DNA of 64,000 nt from Cupriavidus taiwanensis (GTDB lineage Bacteria > Pseudomonadota > Gammaproteobacteria > Burkholderiales > Burkholderiaceae). The stretch covers positions 186,001 through 250,000 of the forward strand of contig NZ_LT984805.1 of assembly GCF_900250115.1 (NCBI RefSeq), written 5' to 3'. The notes under the pieces were generated by a model, which was not told the origin of the DNA, ran no database searches, and was given only the letters and a program-made list of their open reading frames with translations. Shown in pieces: positions 32,783-41,375 of the stretch. A program made the translations under genes and the position numbers. The stretch's first letter is position 1. Each line of letters starts with the position of its first letter.

Positions 32783-34644
32783 ATCATTACATTAACCACT
32801 TCCGCCCCATTTACGAGTTCCGGGCCGCCGTCGGCTGGGCGCTTGCTTGCGTGGTGCTGCTCGTGAGCGGCATGCCAAACGGAGCCTACTTCTCACTGGT
32901 TTGCCTGGCATTCCTGCTCGTTCGTTCCACACAGGTGTGGCGGGCGCTGCGGTTCCGGCTTGCCATCTCCACGAAATGGCTGACCCTGATCAGGATCGAA
33001 GACCTGCTTGCAAAGAGCCGACAGCTGCGCTCCGCAGACAAAGACGAGGATGCCATGTATCTGGGTACCGGATATGAATGGACGCAGAAGCACTGTCAGA
33101 TCGCCCACGACATCCTGCGTATGCCATCAAGCGATGTTCCGGGGCTGCCCAAATGGCTGCCGAAGGATACCGTCAAGGCGATCGAGAAAACGTTCGCCCC
33201 CGAGCACAGCATTGCGGACCGCTCGCCACAGGGAAAATCCTGGATCGGGGGCATGGAATCGCAGCGCGGCCCCATCCCCTTTCACTACAAGGCAATGGGC
33301 GGTCACACGTCAATCAGCGGCACTACCGGGTCGGGAAAGACACGCACGTTCGAGCTGATTTCGACGCAGGTGATCCACAACCCCAATGACGTGTTGATCG
33401 CGATCGATCCCAAGAACGATCCCGACTGGGTCGCACGGTGCAAGCGTGAATGCGAGCGCACCGGACGCAAGTTCTTGTACTGGAAACAGGCGGCGCCCTC
33501 GCGATCCATTCGCCTGAACCCGTTGGAAAACTGGTCCCAGCCGTCGGAAATTCCGACTCGCATCGCCCAACTGATGGAGGAAGGTCCGTTTCGCCAGTTT
33601 GCCTTCCTGTTTATTGACCGATCCGTCAAGGGCGAGCTGTACGTGGGCGACAAGCCGAATCTCCGGTCGATCCTCCAGTACGCTCAGAATGGCATCAACA
33701 ATTTGCTCGAGCGAGCGCTGGAGCGCTTTTTCCCTGAGGCCGGCAAGCCTGATTGGGAAGAGGAAGTCACGGCGTACATGCAGAAGGTCGCACAGAAGAT
33801 GGGTGGCACGCGTCTTGATGCCATGGTCAGTATGTACATCGATCGATTCGCCAAGCTCGGCAAGGGGCACGAGACGATCGACGGCCTGATTTCAACCTTT
33901 CAGCATGACCGCGACCACTATGGCCGGATCATTGCCTCTGCCCTGCCCCTTCTGCAGATGCTTGCCACCGGAGAGACCGGACTGATGCTGGCGCCCAAAG
34001 CGGACGATTTTGAGGATGACCGCGAGATCTGGGATATCGACAAGGTCATCAAGCAGAAGGCTGTGCTTTATGTCGGCGCCGATTCGCTATCCAATTCGAT
34101 GGTGGCGCAGGCGGTCATGTCGATGCTGCTGGCCGACATCGCATCGGTCGCCGGCGCGATTTACAACTTCTACGCCAAGCCGCCCGAGATTGTCCTGGTT
34201 GTCGACGAAGCGGCCGAGGCCATCAACGAGCAATTGCTCCAGCTCTTGAACAAGGGCCGCGGGGCAGGCTTCAAGGCGTTCGTCGCTTACCAGACCCGCT
34301 CCGACTTCACGGCCAAACTCGGAAACGTGGCAAAAATGCAGCAAGTCTTGGGGAATTTGAACAACCAGATCGTTTTACGCTTGGAAGACATCGACACGGC
34401 CAAGTGGTTCTCCGAGAAAGCCGGGACCACAGCCATCCGCAACCTGGTCGTCTCAAGCAGCACCAGCACCGGAACGGAGGCTCATGTCGGCGAGTTCAGC
34501 GGCTCTGTGTCTCGATCGGCCCAGCTTGAGAAGGCGCCGCTCATTCCGCACGACCTGGTCATGCAACTGCCGAACCTGCAGTACTTCCTGCGAATCTCTG
34601 GAGGCGCCGTCTACCAGGGTCGAATTCCAATTATCACGGACTAA
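32779..34644 (+). CDS. traD: TraD/VirD4-type conjugative coupling protein
   Basis: 621 residues. Two N-terminal membrane segments (AVGWALACVVLLVSGMP; AYFSLVCLAFLLVRS) precede the TraD_N-like region (KWLTLIRIEDLLAKS ... YLGTGYEWTQKHCQIAHDI). The motor has Walker A GTTGSGKTRTFE (~181-192), Walker B IVLVVDEAAEAINEQLLQLLNKGRGAGFKAF and the sensor AYQTRSDF. The TGYEW motif is typical of the TraD paired with MobH relaxases (SXT/IncC type). It recruits the DNA-protein substrate to the T4SS. It overlaps the previous gene by 4 bases. Confidence 0.95.
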   Translation: MNHYINHFRPIYEFRAAVGWALACVVLLVSGMPNGAYFSLVCLAFLLVRSTQVWRALRFRLAISTKWLTLIRIEDLLAKSRQLRSADKDEDAMYLGTGYEWTQKHCQIAHDILRMPSSDVPGLPKWLPKDTVKAIEKTFAPEHSIADRSPQGKSWIGGMESQRGPIPFHYKAMGGHTSISGTTGSGKTRTFELISTQVIHNPNDVLIAIDPKNDPDWVARCKRECERTGRKFLYWKQAAPSRSIRLNPLENWSQPSEIPTRIAQLMEEGPFRQFAFLFIDRSVKGELYVGDKPNLRSILQYAQNGINNLLERALERFFPEAGKPDWEEEVTAYMQKVAQKMGGTRLDAMVSMYIDRFAKLGKGHETIDGLISTFQHDRDHYGRIIASALPLLQMLATGETGLMLAPKADDFEDDREIWDIDKVIKQKAVLYVGADSLSNSMVAQAVMSMLLADIASVAGAIYNFYAKPPEIVLVVDEAAEAINEQLLQLLNKGRGAGFKAFVAYQTRSDFTAKLGNVAKMQQVLGNLNNQIVLRLEDIDTAKWFSEKAGTTAIRNLVVSSSTSTGTEAHVGEFSGSVSRSAQLEKAPLIPHDLVMQLPNLQYFLRISGGAVYQGRIPIITD

Positions 34645-34649
34645 TACCA

Positions 34650-35156
34650 ATGCGCAGCAGCCTGTTCCGACAAATCGTCAAGGAATACAAGCTTTCGGCG
34701 AAGCTCTCGCCCGTGCTCTCGCTATCGCCGGACCTTGATGACATTTGCACGCGGGTAGTCGACTACATCGGCGTGAATTTCCGCGTCCGCGAGGAGCCGC
34801 TGGTCAAGGAAATGCTTGCCGACGGCATCACGGCGTGGCGCGCCGCCCGCAAGCACGGCGATCCCAACGTCGCTTTCATGATGGGGCTGTTCTCCCGCGC
34901 TCACGAGCTCTATGGCAAGCGCTATGCCGCGTTCAAGGGCGAAAAGTACAACGTCTGGTATCCGTTTCACGAATCCATTCCGGCGTTCGAGCAGCGCCAG
35001 CCGGATGGCTATGTCTGCCGCGTCGTCGACGAACCGGCACCTGGCGCAATCACGCAACGCTGCGCAGCGTTTCAGCTCGCTGCCCGGGTCCTGACGGGTT
35101 ACACCTTCACCCGCTACTTCGAGAACTACGATGTCGCTGGCGACTTTGCACACTGA
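34650..35156 (+). CDS. Conserved-looking transfer-region protein, 168 aa
   Basis: No family recognised. The protein is soluble and mostly helical with no signal peptide. Segments LSPVLSLSPDLDDICTRVVDYIGVNF and NVAFMMGLFSRAHELYGKRYAAFKGEKYNVWYPFHESIPAF stand out, the latter rich in aromatics. It begins 6 bases after traD and ends inside the next gene, so it is part of the transfer operon and probably cytoplasmic. Confidence 0.6.
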   Translation: MRSSLFRQIVKEYKLSAKLSPVLSLSPDLDDICTRVVDYIGVNFRVREEPLVKEMLADGITAWRAARKHGDPNVAFMMGLFSRAHELYGKRYAAFKGEKYNVWYPFHESIPAFEQRQPDGYVCRVVDEPAPGAITQRCAAFQLAARVLTGYTFTRYFENYDVAGDFAH

Positions 35157-35427
35157 CGCGCGCCGGGCGGCGATCCGAGTCAAACAGGCCCCCGCTCGCC
35201 TTGCGGCCAGGCTCTGTGGTGTCGATCCCGCTCTCGCCCTGCACATGCATGAGTGGTTGACGGCGCCGCCCCACCTTGCTCAGGAGATGCCCCAGTCATT
35301 CTCCAGCGGAGCGGCCGCGGCATGCTTTGCGCTCGTCAAGATTTCGGTAGACAAGCCGGCCATCTTCTGGGGCGCTCTGTTCGCTTTTCTGAGCCTGCCG
35401 CTATGGCTGGCACTGCGCTGGATCTGA
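35131..35427 (+). CDS. Small membrane protein, 98 aa
   Basis: Starts 26 bases inside the end of the previous gene. Residues 1-60 are soluble and Ala/Arg-rich; residues ~63-97 form one hydrophobic helix region (ACFALVKISVDKPAIFWGALFAFLSLPLWLALRW). The next gene begins one base after its stop, supporting real coupled translation. No family recognised; an inner-membrane accessory of the transfer apparatus is possible. Confidence 0.5.
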   Translation: MSLATLHTDARRAAIRVKQAPARLAARLCGVDPALALHMHEWLTAPPHLAQEMPQSFSSGAAAACFALVKISVDKPAIFWGALFAFLSLPLWLALRWI

Positions 35428-35428
35428 C

Positions 35429-36046
35429 ATGGCCAACAGCCGGTTCGCTTCGCACGTACGCTTGTGGTTGATCGTCTCGCCGTTGATGATCTGCACCCTG
35501 GCGCCGTTCATGCAGAACGATCGCGCCTTCGAAATCAGTGAGGCCGAACAGGCGTCGGTTGAACGCGTGCTCGGCCAGGAAAGGGCGGATATCGTCGTTT
35601 CGCTGGCCAACGCCCGCTTTCACAAATGGTTCATCGACAGCGGTGCGGTCAAGGCATCGTTCACCGGCTCCGACGGCCAGACCAGTTTCTCCGACGGGGG
35701 CGCCGCCGCCTTCGGCAGAGGTTGGATGCAGCATTTCTGGCTGACGATCTACCGTGCGGTGTACCGGGCCGCGGTGGCTCATCACTGGGTTCTCGGCGCG
35801 ATCGTCCTGCTCGTTGCGTTATTTAACGACGGGACCGTATCGCGAAAGATTCGCGCCGCCGGGGCTGGGTTCGCCAATCCGGTGACATTCCACGTTGCGG
35901 CCCATGGATTGACGCTCTGCTTCGGCTTCGGGACGTCTGCCCTGCTGTTACCCCTTCCCATGCTGGCGACCTGGTGGACCTTTGGTGTCTGCCTGATTGG
36001 CCTGCTCTGCTGGCGCCTTGCGGCGTCTTTCCATGTCGGCAAGTAG
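35429..36046 (+). CDS. DUF4400-like ICE/plasmid membrane protein
   Basis: 205 residues with an N-terminal membrane segment (VRLWLIVSPLMICTLAPF), a periplasmic middle (EISEAEQASVERVLGQERADIVVSLANARFHKWFIDSG), then three hydrophobic segments (HHWVLGAIVLLVALFND; FHVAAHGLTLCFGFGTSALLLPLPML; WTFGVCLIGLLCWRLA). Layout and the R(K)IRAAGAGFANPVTFHVAAHGL segment resemble the DUF4400 family found next to TraD in conjugative elements. The biochemical function is unknown. Confidence 0.65.
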   Translation: MANSRFASHVRLWLIVSPLMICTLAPFMQNDRAFEISEAEQASVERVLGQERADIVVSLANARFHKWFIDSGAVKASFTGSDGQTSFSDGGAAAFGRGWMQHFWLTIYRAVYRAAVAHHWVLGAIVLLVALFNDGTVSRKIRAAGAGFANPVTFHVAAHGLTLCFGFGTSALLLPLPMLATWWTFGVCLIGLLCWRLAASFHVGK

Positions 36047-36100
36047 CCGGTGCCGTAACGACTACCAAGGCCGGTGCCCGGCCACATATTGGAGAACATC

Positions 36101-36952
36101 ATGACCACGACCGATTTGACCCCCGCCGAAGAGACCCTGCAGCAATCCGCGCCGACCGACGTAGCTGCTGCGCCGCTCGTCGCAACACCTCCAACGCTTG
36201 GCGCAATTGACAGTTCTGGCGACGTCGAGACCGAACTCGCGGAGATGGAGCAATCGGCCGACGCACTGCGCCAGGAAGGTCTGATCTCGACAGCGGATCA
36301 TGAGGAGCGCAAGGCTCAGGTGGAGCGCACCCGTAACCTTTTTCGGGACCTGGCGCCTGAAGACCGCCAAGCGATCGTTCGACGCCGGCGCGAGCTCGGC
36401 CTGCAGATCCTCAATCGCGAGCTTGCCGGTGCGGCAGTTGTTCCAGTGGCGCTCAAGCTCAATCACACCCGCCTGCGGCCGCTGTTCGAGCAATGGTGGC
36501 CGTACATGAACCGGATGTCGTTGAACCTGCAGCGCTTCGGAGCTGCCACGTTCTCGCGCTCTGAATTGTCGACACTCGAAAACTACCTGGAGCGCGAACT
36601 CTCGAAGATTGAGGATTATGTGGACGAGCAATTGCGAGTGGCGAAAGCCTACCGCGAACAACGGGAACAGGAAATGCGCGCACAAGGCGAGATCGTGTTT
36701 GTGCCGACAATCCAGCGCCCCTCCCTTTCACTCGAGGTTCAAGCCTATTCGCGGTTCTCCGTGCGCGCACTGCAGGTTCTGATCAAGTTCGATCAAACCA
36801 TGGACCAGTTCGACTTCATGGTCTGGAACGGCATCCGTGACCAGAGCGACGTCAACGACGAGGTCACTCGCTTCCTGCGCAAGTTCCAGCCGCTGGGGCT
36901 GCGCAGCTACACCACGCACCTGAAGCTAATGACGACTGTGCGCGGGATGTAA
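36101..36952 (+). CDS. Possible AcaB-family (DUF1845-like) protein
   Basis: 283 residues from ATG 36101, with GGAG 6 bases upstream. The N-terminus is acidic and disordered; the middle is charged and helical (ALRQEGLISTADHEERKAQVERTRNLFRDLAPEDRQAIVRRRRELGLQIL). The C-terminal half has a coiled segment (TLENYLERELSKIEDYVDEQLRVAKAYREQ) and a domain VPTIQRPSLSLEVQAYSRFSVRALQVLIKFDQTMDQFDFMVW that resembles AcaB/DUF1845 proteins of conjugative elements. AcaB is a co-activator in the IncC transfer cascade with FlhC-like AcaC. The match is by eye, so the name is tentative. Confidence 0.4.
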   Translation: MTTTDLTPAEETLQQSAPTDVAAAPLVATPPTLGAIDSSGDVETELAEMEQSADALRQEGLISTADHEERKAQVERTRNLFRDLAPEDRQAIVRRRRELGLQILNRELAGAAVVPVALKLNHTRLRPLFEQWWPYMNRMSLNLQRFGAATFSRSELSTLENYLERELSKIEDYVDEQLRVAKAYREQREQEMRAQGEIVFVPTIQRPSLSLEVQAYSRFSVRALQVLIKFDQTMDQFDFMVWNGIRDQSDVNDEVTRFLRKFQPLGLRSYTTHLKLMTTVRGM

Positions 36953-37141
36953 GCCCAAGTGTCACCTGGTGTGAGCACGTCACCCCAGAGGCAACAAGTT
37001 GTCCCGTGGGGGCACTTGCTATCACCCCGTGACAGATGGTCCCACCAACATCAGCGCCCCAACTGCCTCGTATCTGTCTCGTAGTCGTACTTCGGGGCAC
37101 TTGCTCACACGTGCTATCACCAGCACCACAACGGGATTCCA
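36953..37141. repeat. Intergenic region with repeated GGGGCACTTGCT and GCTATCACC motifs
   Basis: GGGGCACTTGCT occurs at 37009-37020 and 37094-37105; GCTATCACC at 37018-37026 and 37113-37121. GTGTGAGCACGTCACC (36970-36985) is a related variant of CACACGTGCTATCACC. Such direct repeats between the transfer operon and a helicase gene could be an operator array or part of an origin; no gene is present. Confidence 0.5.
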
Positions 37142-38881
37142 ATGTCGCTCGAAAAGGTACTAGCAGTCCTTAATCCCGCCCAACGCGAAGTCGTGGACCT
37201 GCGTCAGCACTGCCTCGCCGTGGCGGTACCTGGAGCTGGAAAGACGGCGACGATCGCTGCCAAGACCGCAGTCCTGCTTGCGGATCCGCATGTGACTGTG
37301 GGCGCAGTGACGTTCAGTAAGGACGCCGCGGTCGAGCTTCGCGAGCGGATACTCGCGCTTGCCGGATCAGCGACGAAGAGGCGACTGCTTGCTGGTACGT
37401 TCCATTCTCTCGCCTATAAGCAGCTTGGACGGCGCGACGGCGGCAGCGCGCCAGACGTCGCCACCGATGGCGATCGTACCGGGCTTCTGATCCAGGTTCT
37501 CTCTGACCTAGGGTTGGACTGGAAGGTGGAGGACGCCATCGCGGCGGTTGAAGCGATTAAGACCAACTTCGGCCAAGTGCAAAGCGGCAGCGCCGAAGAA
37601 GTGCTTTACCGTGGCTACCAAGATTCACTGGAGCGAAACGGCAAGATTGATTTTCAGGACATGCTTCGGCTAGCCGTGGAAGGCATGCAGAACGGCACCA
37701 TCGAGCCGTATCCGTTCAGGTACCTCCTGGTCGACGAATTTCAGGACACTGACCCTCTCCAATATCAGTGGATCGCCTCGCATGCTCAGGCCGGATCGAT
37801 TGTGACCGTTGTTGGCGATGATGATCAGAGCATCTATGGCTTCCGATCAGCGTTGGGCTTCCGCGGAATGGAATCCTTCATTCGTCAGTTTGACGCGCAG
37901 TCAGTGGTGTTGGGCAACAATTATCGCTGCCACGCAGAGATTCTTGGGGCGGCGGACCGAATCATCCGGAATAACCGCGACAGGATCCCAAAGGAACTGG
38001 TTGCGTACAAGGGCCCCGGCGGGAAGGTTCAGTTCCAGCGGTTCGCTGACGAGTATGCCGAGGCTGTCGCAGCGATGGAGCATCTGACGGCGGCGGTAAG
38101 GAATGGCCAATCGGCGGCAGTCCTTGCCCGGACCAACCGCATTCTCGACCCCGTCGAGGCGATATGCCGATCGCATGGCGTCAAGTATTTTCGGGCGTCC
38201 GGCAAGTCGATTCTGAACCGGCCTGAGGCCGCCCTCATGTGCAATCTTCTGGAACTGGTCCAGAGGACGAAGAGTACCGGTGTGGACGCGCTGCTGTCCT
38301 TTGTCGGGATTGATACCCAAGAACTACGGCTCCTGCACAGCAAGGGCCGCGCGAATACAGAACAGCGCCAAAGAAAAGAGCTTCTGGAACTGGGCCTTTC
38401 GGAAGCATCGGCGGATCGCTATCGGGAACTTATGAAACGGCTTGTCGAGTGGCGAACGCTCTGCGACCGGCAGTTTTATTCGCTGGTGCTGGAAGGAGTG
38501 TACGAATGGATGATGCACCAGACCGACTCTGATCCTGCCCGCCGGGCCACGACCACGACGTTCGACGTACTGTCCCGGCTCAATGGTCCATTTTCCGACA
38601 GGCTGGAGTTCCTGCGCCGCAGCAACAATGAGCCGGCGCCGGATGCGTTGATCCTAACAACCATGCACAGCTCCAAGGGGCTAGAGTGGGATCGGGTATG
38701 GATCATCCGGGCCGAGGAAACCGTTGTGCCCGATGAGAAAAGCACCGAATCGGAAGAGCGTCGCTTGTTCTACGTAGCAGTGACGAGAGCACGTGAGGAT
38801 CTGCGGCTATCGATGGCCAAGAAGAATCCGACCTCTCCCTTTGTCTTAGAGGCAGGCCTTGATGCGTTGACCACTACATGA
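37142..38881 (+). CDS. UvrD/Rep-like superfamily 1 DNA helicase
   Basis: 579 residues with the SF1A motifs in order. These are the Q motif region LNPAQREVV, Walker A VPGAGKTATIAAKT (~29-42), motif Ia AVTFSKDAAVELRERI, motif II LLVDEFQDTDPLQYQ (~196-210), and motif III VGDDDQSIYGFRSA. Motif IV VLGNNYRCH, motif V LTTMHSSKGLEWDRVWII and motif VI ERRLFYVAVTRAREDL complete the set. It is shorter than UvrD (~720), with reduced 1B/2B insertions. It unwinds DNA 3'-5'. Placed after the transfer operon, it may act in plasmid replication, transfer or anti-defence; the role is inferred from position only. Confidence 0.9.
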   Translation: MSLEKVLAVLNPAQREVVDLRQHCLAVAVPGAGKTATIAAKTAVLLADPHVTVGAVTFSKDAAVELRERILALAGSATKRRLLAGTFHSLAYKQLGRRDGGSAPDVATDGDRTGLLIQVLSDLGLDWKVEDAIAAVEAIKTNFGQVQSGSAEEVLYRGYQDSLERNGKIDFQDMLRLAVEGMQNGTIEPYPFRYLLVDEFQDTDPLQYQWIASHAQAGSIVTVVGDDDQSIYGFRSALGFRGMESFIRQFDAQSVVLGNNYRCHAEILGAADRIIRNNRDRIPKELVAYKGPGGKVQFQRFADEYAEAVAAMEHLTAAVRNGQSAAVLARTNRILDPVEAICRSHGVKYFRASGKSILNRPEAALMCNLLELVQRTKSTGVDALLSFVGIDTQELRLLHSKGRANTEQRQRKELLELGLSEASADRYRELMKRLVEWRTLCDRQFYSLVLEGVYEWMMHQTDSDPARRATTTTFDVLSRLNGPFSDRLEFLRRSNNEPAPDALILTTMHSSKGLEWDRVWIIRAEETVVPDEKSTESEERRLFYVAVTRAREDLRLSMAKKNPTSPFVLEAGLDALTTT

Positions 38882-39151
38882 CGACGCAAAAGATGTAGCG
38901 CAGTGATCCGGTATTTTTGCGACCTGCAAACGGGAAAAGTGCAAGGAAGGATGACCTTGTCGTGTTTGATGAAAAGTAATCCCTAAATCGACCTGAGGGC
39001 CTTCTACTTGTCCGCCACGTACAAGTACGACTCGGCCTCGCGGATTTCCAAGGAAAAGTGAATGAGACTTCAACCAACGAAAAAAAACCTGGAGCTGCAA
39101 GACTTATACCCTGCAGGTACATAGTTGCAGTGGGGAGCCGCCAGAGACCTA
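38882..39151. other. Spacer before IS5-family copy 1, no gene seen
   Basis: No convincing gene or remnant. Small frames on both strands have no family resemblance. CTA at 39149-39151 is the probable target sequence of the adjacent IS. Confidence 0.4.
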
Positions 39152-39152
39152 T

Positions 39153-40479
39153 CAGGCTGCTGAAGTACTCATCGCGCTAGCGATGAGTTTTTCCCCGCAA
39201 GGCGGGGAGCGCTGTTTTTCACAATCCGGAAGCCGGACGTCACTGCCTCGGCTTTTTCCGCGTTTTGGCGCCCATTCCAGCCTCATTAGCGCGATTACTG
39301 CAACTGCGGACGGATTTGTCCCAGCGAGCGCATGCGCACGAGGTGGTAGGCGGCCATGCTCAGCACAAACATCTGATCGACTTTCTTCAGACCGCGCACC
39401 ATCACCTGACGCATGCGCCCCACGGTCTTGACCCACCCGAAGCCCTGTTCGATCAGCTTGCGCTTTTGTTGCGAGACGGCATAACCGGCGCTGGAAGCAA
39501 TGGCATCAGGAACGGCCGAGCGACGACCCGATGTGTTCTGCGCCACGTGGGGCGTCACCTTCATTTCCAGGCAGGCCTCAATGAACTCGTGCGCGTCATA
39601 GCCCTTGTCCGCGCCCACGGTGACTTCCACATTCAGGTCTTCAATCACCTGCCTGGCATCGTTAAGCATGACCTTTGCGGCCTCCCGCTCGGCGTGTCCG
39701 TCCGCCTTGGTCACCATGGCGCTAACCACCAGGCCATGGCGGTTGTCGCTCAGGGTATGACCCATGTAGCGCAGCTCACTGGATGTCTTGCCCTTGCGGT
39801 AGAGCTTGGCATCGGGATCGGTCTTGGATTCGTGTGTCTCGTTGCTGCGCTTGCGACCTTTGAAGTTGCCGCCGGCGTCATCGTCTTGGTCGTCGCCATC
39901 CTTGCGCACGAAGCTCTTGTGGCCTGCCCACGCCTGTATCAGCGTGCCGTCCACGCTGAAGTGCTCACCCGACAGCCAGTTCTTCTTCTGCGCGATGGCC
40001 AGCACCTCGTTGAAAAACTGGATCACCGCATCATGCTTGATCAGTCGCTCGCGGTTCTTGGTGAAGACCGTGGGCACCCAAACTGAGTCGTCCATCGACA
40101 GCCCGATGAACCAGCGAAACAGCAGGTTGTATTGCGTCTGCTCCATGAGCTGGCGCTCAGAGCGAATGCTGTAGAGCACCTGCAGCAGCATGGCCCGCAG
40201 CAACTTCTCCGGCGCGATACTGGGGCGGCCACCCTTGATATCGGCCTCGTACATCTGCGCGAACAGCCGGTCCATCTTCACCAGCGCCTGGTTGGCCATA
40301 GTCCGGATCGAGCGCAGCGGATGGGACTGCGGCACGAAATCCTCCAGCCTCCGCATAGTGAACAAGCTTTCCGTGAAGGTATCTGCGCCGCGCATGAATG
40401 TGGGATTGGATGGGATCCTCAAAGCAACGCTTCAGCCAGTCGTCGCGCTGACGTCCGCTGGAGGTATTTCAGCGGCCTG
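39153..40479 (-). mobile_element. IS5-family insertion sequence, copy 1
   Basis: Left end CAGGCTGCTGAAGTAC and right end (reverse complement CAGGCCGCTGAAATAC) are inverted repeats, 14 of 16. CTA lies directly at both sides (39149-39151, then one T; 40480-40482), consistent with a short YTA-type target duplication. A nearly identical copy in the same orientation lies exactly 19,038 bases downstream. Confidence 0.9.
39295..40422 (-). CDS. IS5-family transposase (copy 1)
   Basis: 375 residues, intact. N-terminal DUF772-like region (LRSIRTMANQALVKMDRLFAQMY; RPSIAPEKLLRAMLLQVLYSIRSERQLMEQTQYNLLFRWFIGLSMDD), then the DDE core (HFSVDGTLIQAWAGHKSF; VTVGADKGYDAHEFIEAC; IEQGFGWVKTVGRMRQ). Differs from the 58333 copy by one residue seen (Asn versus Ser in the AGG-x-FKG stretch). 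Long plus-strand frames here are shadows. Confidence 0.93.
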   Translation of the reverse strand: MRIPSNPTFMRGADTFTESLFTMRRLEDFVPQSHPLRSIRTMANQALVKMDRLFAQMYEADIKGGRPSIAPEKLLRAMLLQVLYSIRSERQLMEQTQYNLLFRWFIGLSMDDSVWVPTVFTKNRERLIKHDAVIQFFNEVLAIAQKKNWLSGEHFSVDGTLIQAWAGHKSFVRKDGDDQDDDAGGNFKGRKRSNETHESKTDPDAKLYRKGKTSSELRYMGHTLSDNRHGLVVSAMVTKADGHAEREAAKVMLNDARQVIEDLNVEVTVGADKGYDAHEFIEACLEMKVTPHVAQNTSGRRSAVPDAIASSAGYAVSQQKRKLIEQGFGWVKTVGRMRQVMVRGLKKVDQMFVLSMAAYHLVRMRSLGQIRPQLQ

Positions 40480-40967
40480 CTAGCTTGCTTGAGCGGAAAT
40501 GACTCTTTACTGTGGTGAGGTGACAAGCCCCCGATTTCATGTGCCATAAAATCCCCATGATCTATTGGGTAGTTTGACCATTTCAGGCTCCGATGGCGTT
40601 ATCGAAATATTAAATTTGTATGACTGTAGTTTCCAAAACGCCTTGGCCCCTTTTTCGTGCTTTCGACACCTACTTCAAACTGAGTTCTTCGGCACAACAT
40701 TCCTGACTATAGGATCTTTCCTCATCTCATTAGATCTTGATTTAGATCAAGCAATGACGAGTTGAAGTCGATCGTCCTATGTCTTCGCATAGCTTGGCAT
40801 ATAAACTTTTATCTCTATCTCTCTAGGAGACGAAGCACGAACAAATGACGCTTCATAAATTTGTTATTTGATTGCATGAATTCATACCCCACAATTTAGC
40901 CTAGGATCGTCTGCATTTAGCATCAAAGTGTCATGAAATTTCGTTTTTTTAATTCATGGAGAGTGCC
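40480..40967. other. AT-rich region upstream of a small secreted peptide gene
   Basis: Nearly 490 bases, clearly lower in GC than the flanks (long A/T stretches at 40600-40950). No recognisable gene; a 66-codon frame at 40565 lacks any features. It probably supplies the promoter for the 40968 gene and looks like recently acquired DNA. Confidence 0.4.
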
Positions 40968-41123
40968 ATGCGCAAGAGGATTAAAAAATTGGGGGTCGTT
41001 GGTTTAATGACGGCGACCGTGCTGTTCGGCGCTATGCCTGCATTCGCAGCGGAAATGGAGGGCTGGTCCGATAACTGTTTGTTCTTGGAGATCGGAAAGG
41101 GTGATTTTAGGATTTGTTTGTAA
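40968..41123 (+). CDS. Small secreted peptide precursor, 51 aa
   Basis: MRKRIKKLGVVGLMTATVLFGAMPAFA is a textbook Sec signal peptide (basic N-region, hydrophobic core, AFA cleavage). The predicted mature peptide is only 24 residues (AEMEGWSDNCLFLEIGKGDF then RICL) with two Cys. GGAGAG lies 5 bases upstream of the ATG. No family recognised. It lies in AT-rich DNA between an IS5 and an IS256 element. A secreted toxin-like, signalling or metal-binding peptide are all possible. Confidence 0.55.
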   Translation: MRKRIKKLGVVGLMTATVLFGAMPAFAAEMEGWSDNCLFLEIGKGDFRICL

Positions 41124-41274
41124 CGCTGACAGGGCATAGAGCTGCAGCGCTGATATCTATCAAGGGCAGCGTCATCAGAACGCACCAATGTTAGCTGAAT
41201 AAACCTTCCACATGCCGCTTTTTGTCTGATTGTGCAGCGAGTGGAGGGCTCCCCTCCCCTGGCGCAGACCGGTT

Positions 41275-41375
41275 GGTTTCTTGTTCAGCAAGGAATACCG
41301 GGGAAGGCGGCGCGGATTCTTGAAGAAGACGGGATTTTGAGGCCCGTATTCCCCGTTCCGATAGCCGAAGGCCCG
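41275..41375 (-). pseudogene. Terminal fragment of an ISL3-family element
   Basis: GGTTTCTTGTTCAGCAAGGAAT at the left resembles the end of the complete ISL3 element at 4941, and the following bases encode a degenerate transposase C-terminus on the minus strand (FGYRNGEYG then, after a frameshift, KIRAAFPGIP), matching AYGYRDEEYFFLKIRAAFPGIP of the intact copy. The IS256-family element interrupts it at 41375/41376. Confidence 0.7.
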
